From the NCBI RefSeq assembly GCF_029784155.1, contig NC_073693.1, positions 25,642,002-25,706,001 of the forward strand: a stretch of DNA of 64,000 nucleotides, given 5' to 3'. Shown here in pieces: positions 24,942 through 36,519 of the stretch. The stretch is from Uranotaenia lowii (lineage: Eukaryota > Arthropoda > Insecta > Diptera > Culicidae). The number at the start of each line of letters is the position of its first letter. Within the stretch, counting starts at the first letter, position 1. The notes below the pieces were generated by a model that was not told the DNA's origin, did no database searches, and was given only the letters and a program-made list of their open reading frames with translations. The position numbers were made by a program, and so were the translations under genes.

Positions 24942-25662
24942 GACAATTTTGACAATTTTGACAATTTTGTCAATTTTGACTATTTTGACAATGTTGACAA
25001 TTTTGACAATTTTGACAATTTTGACAATTTTGACAATTTTGACAATTTTGACAATTTTGACAATTTTGACAATTTTGACAATTTTGACAATTTTGACAAT
25101 TTTGACAATTTTGACAATTTTGACAATTTTGACAATTTTGACAATTTTGACAATTTTGACAATTTTGACAATTTTGACAATTTTGACAATTTTGACAATT
25201 TTGACAATTTTGACAATTTTGACAATTTTGACAATTTTGACAATTTTGACAATTTTGACAATTTTGACAATTTTGACAATTTTGACAATTTTGACAATTT
25301 TGACAATTTTGACAATTTCGACAATTTTGACAATTTTGACAATTTCGACAATTTTGACAATTTTGACAATTTTGACAATTTTGACAATTTTGACAATTTT
25401 GACAATTTTGACAATTTTGACAATTTTGACAATTTTGACAATTTTGACAATTTTGACAATTTTGACAATTTTGACAATTTTGACAATTTTGACAATTTTG
25501 ACAATTTTGACAATTTTCACAATTTAGACAATTTTGACAATTTTGACAATTTTGACAATTTTGACAATTTTGACAATTTTGACAATTTTGACAATTTTGA
25601 CAATTTTGACAATTTTGAAAATTTTGACAATTTTGACAATTTTGACAAATTTGACATATTTT
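24942..25662 (+). repeat. 9-bp satellite array B3, unit TTTTGACAA
   Basis: About 80 units, the same orientation as B1. Scattered single-base variants (TTTCGACAA twice in the middle, diverged ends) mark the borders. It is the shortest array of the family in the window. Confidence 0.97.
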
Positions 25663-26450
25663 ACAATTTTTTCTTAATACATTTTTAATTTTCATTGTTT
25701 AAATTTGATTCCAAACTAAATACAATCAATGTTTTAATTTTTCTTGCTGTCACTTAAGCAAAAGCCATGAAAACTTCCTGAAAACAGCTTCAACTTGAAT
25801 ACGCGAAAGAATCCCAAACTTCATTAAAACTTTTTCGCCTGTTACTTTCTGCAAGTTCACTTAAGGCTGTCTCATTAACTGCTAATTTGTTCTGTTTTGC
25901 TGCCTAATCATCCTGTCTGGGCCCAGGATCTCCAATCATTGTCTAAAAATCTGCTCCATTTTCAGTGAACGCGTAGCACACAGTTGGTAGTAAAACTGAA
26001 ACGTCAGTTTTGGTCCAAGACACAAAACTCGTCCGTCTCCCCCCTGAAAATGCGCCACTAAAACTGTCCGTGGACCCAGACTCCCAGAGTCTCGTTTTTC
26101 ATCATCGTCAGGTTACTCGGTGAAAAGTCGTAAACCAACGTAGGTTCACTCAAATTTTCCGAAAAAAAGGAAAGGTCGTGGCCAATGAATCTTGGGGATA
26201 GGCGTTATCTAGCCGGATCTGGATCCTGGCAAGTAACCGAACTAAGTTGAGCAGCCGGAGAGCAACCTTCATAAATCAAATTTCTTTTACTGCCTATTTA
26301 AATCTCGGTAAAACAAACTACCCTGAGAATGGTCAACGGTTCGAAGAACTAGGGTGGTGAAATGGGCCAGCCGAAAAAGGAGAAAGTGGCAGTCGAAAGA
26401 CGATCGAAGTTAATTTTTGCCTCTTATCAACATTTAACAATCTCTTTAGG

Positions 26451-26464
26451 GAAAGGGGGGATGA
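26451..26464 (+). promoter_or_regulatory. G6 motif, GAAAGGGGGGATGA
   Basis: Exact match to the GAAA subtype. Confidence 0.55.
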
Positions 26465-27293
26465 ACGGAAAGCGGATACATTTTCTAATAAAAATAGGAT
26501 CCTTTTCTTTTGGAAGGTATTGTTTTTGTTGGGAAAGTTCATTTCAAGCTTCCCAACTAGTGCGAGTGAACAAAAGTTGGGTCGGTAAAGTTAACAAAGG
26601 AATCTAAAGGTAGGGGACGATTCCGGACAGGATGATTCGGTTATTTTTCACTCGAATGTTCTGTAACGTTAACAGCCTTTACAAAACAGGCACCCTGTGA
26701 GTATTCGAACCTAAAGAGCTATGTTTCATCTTTTTTTTCTAACCGGAAGTTCAAATCCTCTTACATCGTTTGCGACCCATTTTAAGTACTTTCATTTCAG
26801 TCAGCGTTATCAAGTTCTTCGTGAATAAAAAAATTCAGTAACATGAAATTCCAAATCAAATTGATGAAATTGACACCCTATTTTTGTGTATTTTTTCCAA
26901 TTCAACAAAGCAGAAATTGTTGAAAACCGAACGGCATAAACAAAGACAATCTATCTTGAAATTGTGCACTGTGTTTTGATTTTTTCTGTGATTTGTCAAA
27001 ATATCACAATGTTTAGGCAACTTCCGGAAACAGAGCTGCAAATCAATCAAAAAGCAAAATAGTCAATATGCAACTCTGCAGTTTCACATGCTTAAAATTA
27101 ACATTCGCAGCATGCACTTTCTTTGATGTTTGTCGCACAGACTACAAATCAGTTCCCGGGCAGAGCTTATGCGGTGAGATTATCGCTCAAATCTGAACTT
27201 ATCAGCAGCAGTCCAGACCTGCAGCTGACACTTGTGGCTGTCCACAACAAACGATAAATCTGCAACCGGTCAGTCGATCGATTGATTCAATCA

Positions 27294-27307
27294 TCATCCC
27301 CCCACGA
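27294..27307 (-). promoter_or_regulatory. loose G6 motif, CGTGGGGGGATGA
   Basis: Keeps GGGGGGATGA on the minus strand but lacks the GWRA start. Confidence 0.35.
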
Positions 27308-27568
27308 CAGGAGTGGTTTTAATCATGCTTTGAGCGAAATGCATCCAGTAGGACGAGAGAAAAAACGTACCAAATCCTCTTGATTCAATCTGGAGCTCTT
27401 CAAATCAGATAACAACTGCCGCACGAGAGTGTTTCGCGGTTGCCCGGAAATCCTGACCCAAGAGGATGCTTGCAGGAAACTCGCGGAAAATCCGAAAACC
27501 AGCAAGTGCCGACGATAAAACTCCAATTCTCAACCCCATAAAGAGATCTCATTATCATCCCTCCCAAA

Positions 27569-27582
27569 TCATCCCCCCTTTC
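27569..27582 (-). promoter_or_regulatory. G6 motif, GAAAGGGGGGATGA
   Basis: Exact minus-strand match, GAAA subtype, followed by a second weaker GGGAGGGATGATAA-like word. Confidence 0.55.
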
Positions 27583-28110
27583 CATCGGAAAAACTCTCTT
27601 CAAATCCCCGTTCCCAAATGTATCACAAAAAATATGCAACACCGGATGAACTGACAGTTAAAATAAAAAAAAACTGAAGCAGAAACTCACTGGTCAGCAG
27701 AAAATTTCCCTTCCTGACTCCCACCGGGACCCACCGAAAGGACGTCGGAAAATGGAAATCCGCGAACCAAGGTACTTGCCCGTAGCTGGCCACTTGCCGT
27801 TGCTTTTCCCTCTTTTTTTTTTCGCTGAGAGGAGGCGAACAATTCAGCGCACACCCGCGATAATTTATTCATCTGGTTATAATTCTGGCATGTCCGGTCC
27901 AGCCCGGCTAATTCTACCGGGCACAACACCGGTCTCCAGCCAGCGCTGAAACCGAGGGACATCCTGACGGTTTTGGAAGCAAATGTTATTTTTTCATCGG
28001 CCGCAAAAAGTGGCGGAGGTTTTCTGAAATGAGAATATTGAATATTGAAAGAGTGGCACATATGATTTGGAAATAGCAGCTGAATGTTCAAGATTTCCAA
28101 CTGGAAAAAT

Positions 28111-29270
28111 TATGGGAATGGCTTACTAAAAAAATGAGGTCAATCCTTCCAGTAATACTAAAATTGCTAAATTTGAAATCTAAGGAATTTGAAATATTCG
28201 ATCAGTTTGTTGATTTGAGAATTCCAAGAATAAAAAAAACTACGAATTTTCAACACAAAATTCTTTGAATTTGAAAAAAAAATTCGATAAAAATATAACA
28301 ATTTTTATTTTGTGACAACTGCCATTTTGAACTAAGTGAATTTGTCAAATGTTTTCTATCTTTCCAATTAGAAAAACTTGAAAAATTTCGAATTTATTAT
28401 AAATTTATTAACTTTTTTGACCTTGAAAAGATAGTCAAAATGAAGTTTTGTAAAGAAAAACAAAACAAAATAAATTTTCTCATCCTTATAAATTAAAATT
28501 TTTTCTTCATAAGAAGAATGAAATCTAATTAGACTTTTATAAAAAATATTTCTAAAAATTCCACAGAGTTTCTCAACATTTCTTAAAATTTCAAAATCAT
28601 AAAATTTCTATAAATCACGATTTTCATATTTATCAAGTTAATCAAATTTCTAATATTTCTCTGTCTTCTCAAAATAATAAATTTCTATTATTTGTCAAAC
28701 AATAAAAACTTTTCAAATAAGAACGAATGCGCAAATTTCTCTAAATTTCATTTTTTCCAATAAATTTATCAAATTTTGATATTTTTCCAATTGATTAAAT
28801 AACTTATATTTTGAACAGTTCGAAAATTTCATAAAGTTGAAAATTTTGGGAAATTTTACAAATTTTCAAAGCATTGTTTTCAAATTTCAATTTAATTTAA
28901 ATTTTTTTAAAATCTTTAAATTGAAGAAGTTTTGTTATTTTGAATATTTTTCAATTTTTTAAATTTTTTTCAATATACCAAATTTTTCAAATTTTTACTA
29001 TTTTTCAAATTTTCCAAAAATTTCAAATTTTTTAAACCATCCATTTTTTTGAATTTTTATTTATTTTAAAAATTTTTTTGAAAAAATAAAAAAATTTCAA
29101 ATTTGTCAAGTTTTGGAAATTGCTAACATTTCTGGAATTCCAAATTTCTCTTATTTTCAAAATATTCAAACTCTGGAATTGAGAAAAAAAAATTTAAATT
29201 ATGAAAATTAAAAAAAAAATAGTATGATTCTAAATTTTCAAAAAGCCTATAGCTGAAAATTTCTGAAATT
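28111..29270. repeat. decayed AT-rich simple sequence
   Basis: A/T-rich sequence dominated by AAATTT, TTTCAAA and TTTTTCAAA words. It grades into the TTTCTCAAA array and is best read as its decayed flank. No gene. Confidence 0.6.
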
Positions 29271-30535
29271 TCTGCAATTTCCCAAAGTTCCCAAGTTTTC
29301 CAATTTTTTCAAATTTCTCAAATTGATAAAAATTCTCAAATTTCTCAAATTTCTTTATTTCTTAAAATTTCTCGATTTCTAAAAATTTTCAAATTTCTTA
29401 AATTTCTCTTATTTCTCCAGTTTCTCAAATTTCTCAAGTTTTTGAAATTTCTCAAGTTTTTGAAATTTCTCAAATTTTTCAAATTTTTCAAATTTTCCAA
29501 ATTTTTCAAATTTCCCAAATTTCTCAAATTTCTCAAATTTCTCATATTTCACAAATTTCTCAATTTTCTCAAATTTCTCAAATATCTCAAAAATCTCAAA
29601 TTTATCATATTTCTTAAATTTCTCAATTTTCTCAAATTACTACATTTTCTCAAAATTTTCAAATTTCTCAAATATCTCAAATTTTTCATATTTCTCAAAT
29701 TTTTCAAATGTCTCTAAATACTCAAATTTCTCAAAATTCTCAAATTTTTCAAATCTCTCCATATTCTTAAATCTCTCAAAATTCTCTTATAACTTAATTT
29801 TTTCACATTTCTTTAATTTATCAAATTTCAAAATTTTTTCAAATTTTTAAAATTTTTCAAACGTTCAAATTTCCTTAATTTTAGAATAAAAATTAAATTT
29901 CTTTAAATTAACAAATTTTTAAAATTTCGCGGATTTTACATTTTTTGCCAATTTCTTAAATTTCTCAAACTTCTTAAATTTCTCAAATTTCACAACTTTC
30001 TCAATTATCTATACTTTCTCAAATTTTTAAAATTTTAAAAATTTCTTAACTTTTTAATATTTCATTTATTTCAAAATAATTTAATTTTTTTTAAATTTTC
30101 AAATGTTTTAATTTTCTCTAATTTCTCAACTTTCTCATATTTCTCAAATTATTCAAACTCCCAAATTTCTCAAATTACTCAAATTTCTCAAATTTCTTAA
30201 ATTTCTCAAATTTCTCAAATTTCTCAAATTTCACAAATTTCTTAAATTTCTCAAATTTCTCAAATTTCTCAAATTTCTCAGTTTTCTCAAATTTCTCAAA
30301 TTTCTCAAATTTCTCAAATTTCGAAATTTCTCAAATTTCTCAAATTTCTCAAATTTCTCAAATTTCTCAAATTTCTCAAATTTCTCAAATTTCTCAAATT
30401 TCTCAAATTTCTCATTTTTGATTTATTTTCCAAATTTTCCAAATTTTTTAATATTTTCAAATTTCTCAAATTTCTTAAATTTCTCAAATTTCTCAAATTT
30501 CTCAAATTTCTCAAATCTCTCAAAATTGCCTATTA
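29271..30535 (+). repeat. 9-bp array C, unit TTTCTCAAA
   Basis: Tandem TTTCTCAAA with many substitutions (TTTTTCAAA, TTTCTTAAA, TTTCCCAAA). The cleanest parts are at about 30160-30415 and 30455-30525. It has the same 9-bp period as families A and B but is more diverged. Open frames rich in Arg-Asn-Leu (minus) or Phe-Leu-Lys (plus) are products of the repeat. Confidence 0.9.
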
Positions 30536-32580
30536 ACTTAATTTTCTCAGATTTTTTTTATTTTTCAAATTTTTAAAATTTTTCAAATTTTTCAAATGTT
30601 CAAATTTTCGAATTTAGAATAAAAATAATATTTCTAAAAATTTAAAATTTTTAAAAATTTCTCCGATTTTACATTTTTCGCAAATTTCTAAAATTTCTCA
30701 AACTTCTCAAATTTCTTAAATTTCACAAATATCTCAAATTTTTCAAATTTTATAAATTTCACAACTCAAATTTCCACAATTTAAAAAAAAATCAAATTTT
30801 TTTTTATTTTCAAATGTTTAAATTTTCTTAAGTTTTTAAAATTTCTCCAATTTCTCAAATTACTCAAATTTCTCAAATTTTTCAAATTTCTATAATTTTC
30901 CATATTTCGAAATTTCTCAAATTACTCTCATTTTCTTAAGCTTCTAATTTATTTTAAAATTTTCAAATTCATTCAATTTTTCGATTTTCTAAAATAATAT
31001 TAAAAAATTCAAAATGTCTCAATTTTTTAAACCTATCAAATTTCTCAAATTTGAAAAAAATAAAAAAAAAATCAAATCTGCTAAATTTTTCCCATTGCCT
31101 AAAATTTCTTAAATTTCAAAAAAAATTTCAAATTTCTTAATTTTCTCAAATTTTTCATATATTTTTTTTAATTTCCCAATTTCTCAATTTTATTTCAAAT
31201 TTTTCCGAATTTTTCAATTTTTCCACATTTCCAAAATTTGAATATTAAGAATATTTCAAATTTACAAATGCTTTGAATTTCAAAAATATTTATTTAATTT
31301 TTTTTAATTTTAAAATTTTTCGGGTTTTTCAAAGTTTTTAGTTTTATTCGAGTTTTTAAAAAAAATGTTTTAAATTTTTCGATTTTTTAGAATAATTCAA
31401 ACTTTTCTGATTCGAAGATTAAATTTTTTATCAATTTCTTAGATTTTCCAAATTTCGTAACCGTGTGAAGTATAACTGTTTTCAAATTAATCAAAAATCA
31501 AATTTTTAGTTTTTTTTAATTTTTAAAATTTTTTCCAATAATTGCTTAAAATATTTCATATTACTCGTATTTGCTTATTTTTTTTGAAAATTTTTAAATA
31601 ACTCGAATAGGTTATTTTTTCCAAACTGCTCAGTAGTTTAAATTTAAATATTTTGAAATGTGACAATTCACTAATGTCAGAATTTGGAAGAATGTCATGA
31701 AAATTGAAGAAAAATAAAATTTGTTTCCTTTACTCAAGAAATTTGAAAAATTTCTTAGATTCAAGTAAAAGACACGAAATTGAGAAGATGAAGATTTTAA
31801 AAATTCAAAAACCATTTAAAATATTCAAAAGATTTCTTTCTTATAAATATAAAAATGTTGGTGAGTTTAAACAATATTCAAAATCTAAGAATATCACAGA
31901 AGAATATTTCTTTTTCATTCAATTAAAAAATTTAAAACTTTTAAAATAAAAATTTTGTTTTTTTAACTTTTAAAACATAAATTTCGGTGATTATTTTCTT
32001 CATAAAATTTAAAAATATAAGAAATCTATGATAGTTCGGCATAAGGGTTTTAATAAATACAAAAACTTAACAGATTACCATTTTTTCGTATATTTCACCA
32101 TCTTTTGTCATTTAATTAAGTCGTTGTCTTTTTCTCCTTGTTAGATTGAAAATAAGTTTGTGAAAATGCTCGTTTTAAAGATCGTTTTTCGCATAAAACT
32201 TCCTCCCAAAATTTTATAATTTTCAGATTAAGTATGGATTCGAAATATCTAGGTTGAATTCCTTGAATTCTAAGTTTGAGAAAAATTGCGATTTTCTTCC
32301 AGATTTTTTTCTATCTTTCAATTTTTTCTCTCTCATTTAATGCTTTTTCATAAAAAGTTAAAGTCACAGTAAAAAGAAAAAAATTAAGATTTCAAATTAA
32401 GACTATTATATTTTTATAAATCTAGGACTTTTTGTTCAATTTTATTTATGAAAAGGCTTGAATTGAGGAAATGATTTGAAAAATATCCAGTTTTGAATAA
32501 TGATTCTTTTTTCATAAGAAAATAAGTGCTTAAAAGTTATGCTTCAACTCAATTTATCTATATTGAAGAAATTCTAATCG
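30536..32580. repeat. decayed AT-rich simple sequence
   Basis: Right-hand decayed flank of array C. TTTCTCAAA-like words fade out by about 31250, after which the DNA is AT-rich with no clear period. No gene seen. Confidence 0.6.
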
Positions 32581-33097
32581 TCAAGAAAATTGCCTGGATT
32601 TAAATGACGCTGCCAAGCTGCCAATTGAACTGACTTGCTACTAGAGCTTTGAAGCTTCCGAATCCAAGAAAATTTCCCGAGAACGCACGTTCTACCTGCC
32701 TTCGTCAGTCATCCAACCAATTACCTATTTGTGACCGCGTCAACTAGTTTGCATGCCACAAATTGAATCCCGGTAACTTCAGAAGCAAAAGGAAAATGGA
32801 ACCAGAGGTGGAAGGAACGTTGGGAAGCTTCTCATTTTCGTTTGAGTTATGATGTGCCTTCGCCCCTGAATTCGCTACGTTTTGTGCCGAAGAGACGCTC
32901 GGCGGCACAAAAACAGGCGAGGGACACAAACACCCACGCACGGTTGATGGCAGAATTCTACCAGGCTGCGATTAATGGGCAAGTTGCAAGTTGCATCAGA
33001 GATGATCGGTGGGTGAGTGGGGGAGATAGATTCAGTGTCAGATCCGGATGGCTTTGTACCATTTCGTTCCGTTAACTGGCTGCTGTTGCTGTTCGGA

Positions 33098-33111
33098 GTA
33101 AGGGGGGATGA
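33098..33111 (+). promoter_or_regulatory. G6 motif, GTAAGGGGGGATGA
   Basis: Exact match, GTAA subtype. First of four within 1.25 kb. Confidence 0.6.
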
Positions 33112-33169
33112 ATTTTCAGCCGGCTATGTTTCGAACCGAGTGGCTTCAGAAGGTTTGAAAGGGAAATGG

Positions 33170-33183
33170 GTAAGGGGGGATGT
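33170..33183 (+). promoter_or_regulatory. G6 motif, GTAAGGGGGGATGT
   Basis: Exact match with T at the last position, 72 bp after the previous copy and in the same orientation. Confidence 0.6.
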
Positions 33184-33607
33184 TTATGTTGGTGGCTTGG
33201 TGGGTGAATGGATGAAGCCAATGTCAAACCTAGAGATGGTGCTGTTGTTGCTGTTTTTCGTCCGTCCGTATCAGGGAATGGTTCTAGCAGAAGCAGCAGC
33301 AGCAACAGGACCAGAAAATTGGTTGTCACACACAAAATGTGCCTTGTCTCTCGCATCGAGAATGGCATTGCCAGACGACGTGGATGTCACATTCGGCAAA
33401 ACGTACGCATCTACACACATACACAAACATAGTCTGATCCTCGACTATTCGAACGAACGCCGAGTGGACGATTGCTTGTAAATTATTTATTACAGTTCAG
33501 TAATAATTTATATTCCATAATTTGCTTCATGTACATATAATTTCTGGTCCCTTTTGTGGGCCAATACGACCACTAGTGGATTTTGTCGGTGCAGAGCTGG
33601 ATTTCGG

Positions 33608-33621
33608 GTAAGGGGGGATGA
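33608..33621 (+). promoter_or_regulatory. G6 motif, GTAAGGGGGGATGA
   Basis: Exact match, GTAA subtype. Confidence 0.6.
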
Positions 33622-34327
33622 AAACCTCAAAGCTGCCGCTCCCGGAGTGATTATTAGCATTGTTAGACTGTTGCCACTTGGCTATCCGGCTGTGGATTAA
33701 ATCCAGTGCATTCCAGAATGTTGGCACACATACACGACGTGGGAGAACTGTGACTTGAGTCTTTGGCATCAACAACAGCAGCAAGTAGCACAGTGCTCGG
33801 TGGCGTTGACATTATGATTTATTAATTGTTGATTTTATTCAAAGTGAATGCGAATGTTCTGCGAATGATGGCCGTCGACCGCCTTCCCTTTTCCCGATAT
33901 GTGTATCAACCTAGGCTTACTGACTGCTAGCTGCCGACGTCAAGAAGAGCGACGAGAGAGGATTAGTGTGATATGGCATTCACAAAAGATGAAATTCCTT
34001 GACTTCTGCGGGGGATTCGTTCGAAAAGGAAGTTCGATTCACTGGAAATGATTTATTGTGGTTGCTAAACAATCGCACGCCAGTTGCCAGCTGGAGAAGA
34101 TTAACGGTGTGACTGCCTTTTTTGTTTGGGGGTACAGATTCTTGAAGCTTGATTTTGTAATCCTTCCGTATTAAGTAGGTTCAACTGAGAAAATCTCTCG
34201 ACTGAGCTGTTTGGGGTTTAAAATTCATTCAAATACGGTAGTTACGTTGGTGGAAGTAGAAAGTTCGGTCACATCCTTTCAGATTCCAAAATCTCTCATC
34301 AAACTTCCGAAAAACGAAAAGGAATTT

Positions 34328-34341
34328 TCATCCCCCCTTAC
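34328..34341 (-). promoter_or_regulatory. G6 motif, GTAAGGGGGGATGA
   Basis: Exact minus-strand match, GTAA subtype; the opposite orientation to the other three in the cluster. Confidence 0.6.
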
Positions 34342-34534
34342 CTCAACCCATCAGATACAAACCAGACGGATTTCATCCAGCAGCAAACATACAAACACAT
34401 CCGGACACCCGGATTGACCATAACTACATTTCCGGGAGCGCGCTTTCGCATTTACTAAATTGATAAATAAATTATGAATTTATATTTCACATAATAACAA
34501 TAATTTGCATGCAATATTAGCCCCTCGAGGGGGG

Positions 34535-34569
34535 AGACTCCAAACGTCCGGCGCCCGTTACTGGAGTCT
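34535..34569. other. GC-rich hairpin
   Basis: AGACTCCA at 34535-34542 pairs perfectly with TGGAGTCT at 34562-34569. Inside, AACG at 34543-34546 pairs with CGTT at 34556-34559, leaving a two-base bulge and a nine-base loop. It could be a structured RNA or a chance inverted repeat. It lies next to the CCCCTCGAGGGG palindrome at 34521-34532. Confidence 0.45.
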
Positions 34570-35347
34570 GAAAAACGGAACAAACTGGTTCAGATTGAAG
34601 CAACATAAAAAACGGGGAAAATCCTGATGAGCTGCTACAGCCGCGTCAGCAGTTTGAGTTCCGGACCACCGGAAACCGAAAGCAACCGAGAGAGTAGTTA
34701 GTAGTAGTCTGGAGTCCGGTCAACAGCCAAACTTCGGTTGGAATTTACAAAAAAAAAAAAAACAAAATCAGTGGAAAGTAAAAAACAAAATCTGTTGCTT
34801 TGAGTCTCGTGTTTTGCGCGAGTTTCAGCAGTCGGTTTCGGTTTCGGTGGGAAGTGGTTTGTTTGGTGGAATTTATTTTCCTATAAATATCATCGGCGTT
34901 AATTTATGAATCTTTTTTTTTCTTACTGGGAATAAATGAATAATTTATTCATTTAGAATTCATTCAATGGATAATTATTTAAATTGGCTATTTTGAATTG
35001 CGGCATTTTTATCCTACCGTTTAAAAGTCAACAAGGTGTCATCAGAAAAGTATTTTAAGCTTGAATAATACATACATACATCTTTTGATTCAGTTGAATG
35101 AAATAAGCTTTCAGATTTGAATTTATTGAAATATGATATGGGCAATGTTCATAATTTTTTTTTTTTTTTGATATTCTCTATACAGCAGATAAATGATGGT
35201 TTAAACAAAGTTTGACGAATCCTCTTGATAAAGAGAAAAACCATCAATTCTGTCATTTCTTATTCCCCAATTCATCAAAAATCACAACAGTCGTACTGTA
35301 GATTGAAATTTTAAGTTAGTCTTCAGCCTAAGTAAACAGTAAATAGT

Positions 35348-35826
35348 TTCCAGATTGCCCAGTTTTATCCGGGTTTGTCCGGATATTAAATATTCAATTT
35401 TGGAAAAGTTCCGTCCAACTCGGTTGCCTGATATTGATTGGAAAAGCCCGGATTTTGTCTGGGCTTATTCTCATTTCCATAATCAATCCCAACTTAAAAA
35501 AAACGAATCGTGTTGTAAATTTTTTTCATTTATGCGTCAAAATCGAATTTCTTGAAGAAAATTTTATAAAAATTACGATGAAAGGTTTTTTTTTAAGTAA
35601 AAAAAATATTTAAAACCAGCTTATCATTTTGAAGAGAAAATTTTTTTTATACTTTTGATCTTTTTTTGCAATAAGTGATTTCTAGATTTTTATTACATTT
35701 CCCCGGATATTGTCTGGATTTCTGGAAGACAATTTTGAAATCTAAAGTCCGGATTTTGTCAGGTTTTTTGATAAAATAGCCTGGATTTGTCCGGCCGGGA
35801 AACGTGCTGAAAAAAATCTGGTAACC
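35348..35826 (-). mobile_element. MITE-like element, family 1, copy 4
   Basis: Reverse-oriented copy. Read on the minus strand it begins GGTTACCAGATTTTTTTCAG and ends GGGCAATCTGG. The interior has the same CCGGACAAAT and ATCCGG words and a run resembling copy 1. About 480 bp with no coding capacity. Confidence 0.75.
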
Positions 35827-36330
35827 AACAATCTTAAGTCAAATTTTAATGTGGTATTAAATAAAAATCTACAATAATGATTAAAAGAATAGATTTTTAA
35901 AATTGTTGAGCATAATAATAAGTTTATTCATAGAAAAAAACATTGTTTTGCCATTTTTTTTTATAAATTTATATGAATTCCGAAAAGTTTCTTAACAATA
36001 TCAAAAATATCACAGAACATTTTCAAACGTTCAAATGAGTTGATATGAGAAAATTTCTAGAGAATTTTCCAACAATTTCCATTCTTTTTCCAAACAACTT
36101 TTCTCGAGAGATTTAGTTTTTTTTTTATTTCTCCATCTCCGAAAAAAAAATTAAGCTTTGTTACAAACAATTTTTAGACAATTCTCAGAAAATGTTCAAA
36201 TTTCATTTAATTCAAACATTTTCAGAAAACATACAATCCATTTATTATAAGAAATAAAATAAGGTACTTAAATTTGAAAGACACCAATACTTTTTACACA
36301 TTTTAAACTATTTTCTGAAAGAATTTGGAA
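35827..36330. other. AT-rich DNA, no gene seen
   Basis: A/T-rich spacer between the MITE and the SINE with TTTTCAGAAAA-like words. Nothing else recognised. Confidence 0.45.
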
Positions 36331-36519
36331 ATTTTTTTTGAATTTTACGGTCTACTGATTCGCGAGTTCGAGCCCAAGAGTAAACATCGAACGCAGTTGT
36401 ACCGGATAGTTTTTCAATAACGATCCGCCAACTGCAACGTTGATAAAGTCGCGAATGCCATAATGATGGTAAAACGACTATAATCGAAACAAAAAAAAAA
36501 AAAAATTTTTTTGAATTTT
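36331..36519 (+). mobile_element. 5'-truncated tRNA-derived SINE with target-site duplication
   Basis: The element body runs 36347-36505: ACGGTCTACTGATTCGC, then GAGTTCGAGCCC (a tRNA B-box), a unique body, and a 15-base poly-A tail at 36491-36505. It is flanked by direct repeats, ATTTTTTTTGAATTTT at 36331-36346 and ATTTTTTTGAATTTT at 36505-36519, as expected of L1-type target-primed insertion. No A-box is present, so the 5' end is truncated. The B-box plus poly-A tail is characteristic of tRNA-derived SINEs; I do not assign a named family. Confidence 0.8.

Larger units (their letters stand above)
25663..28110. other. unique island with three G6 motifs
   Basis: Unique DNA with G6 words at 26451 (plus), 27294 (minus, loose) and 27569 (minus). 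A 137-codon minus-strand frame at 27687-28100 shows no domain. No gene recognised. Confidence 0.5.
32581..35340. other. unique island with four clustered G6 motifs
   Basis: The most G6-dense island: words at 33098, 33170, 33608 (plus) and 34328 (minus). A GC-rich patch at 34520-34870 holds a 12-bp palindrome CCCCTCGAGGGG and a hairpin (34535-34569). A 154-codon frame at 33017-33481 has no recognisable domain. It could be a regulatory island; no gene is supported. Confidence 0.5.

Noticed and set aside
24927..25695. Several 180-250-codon frames
   Set aside because: Satellite translation.
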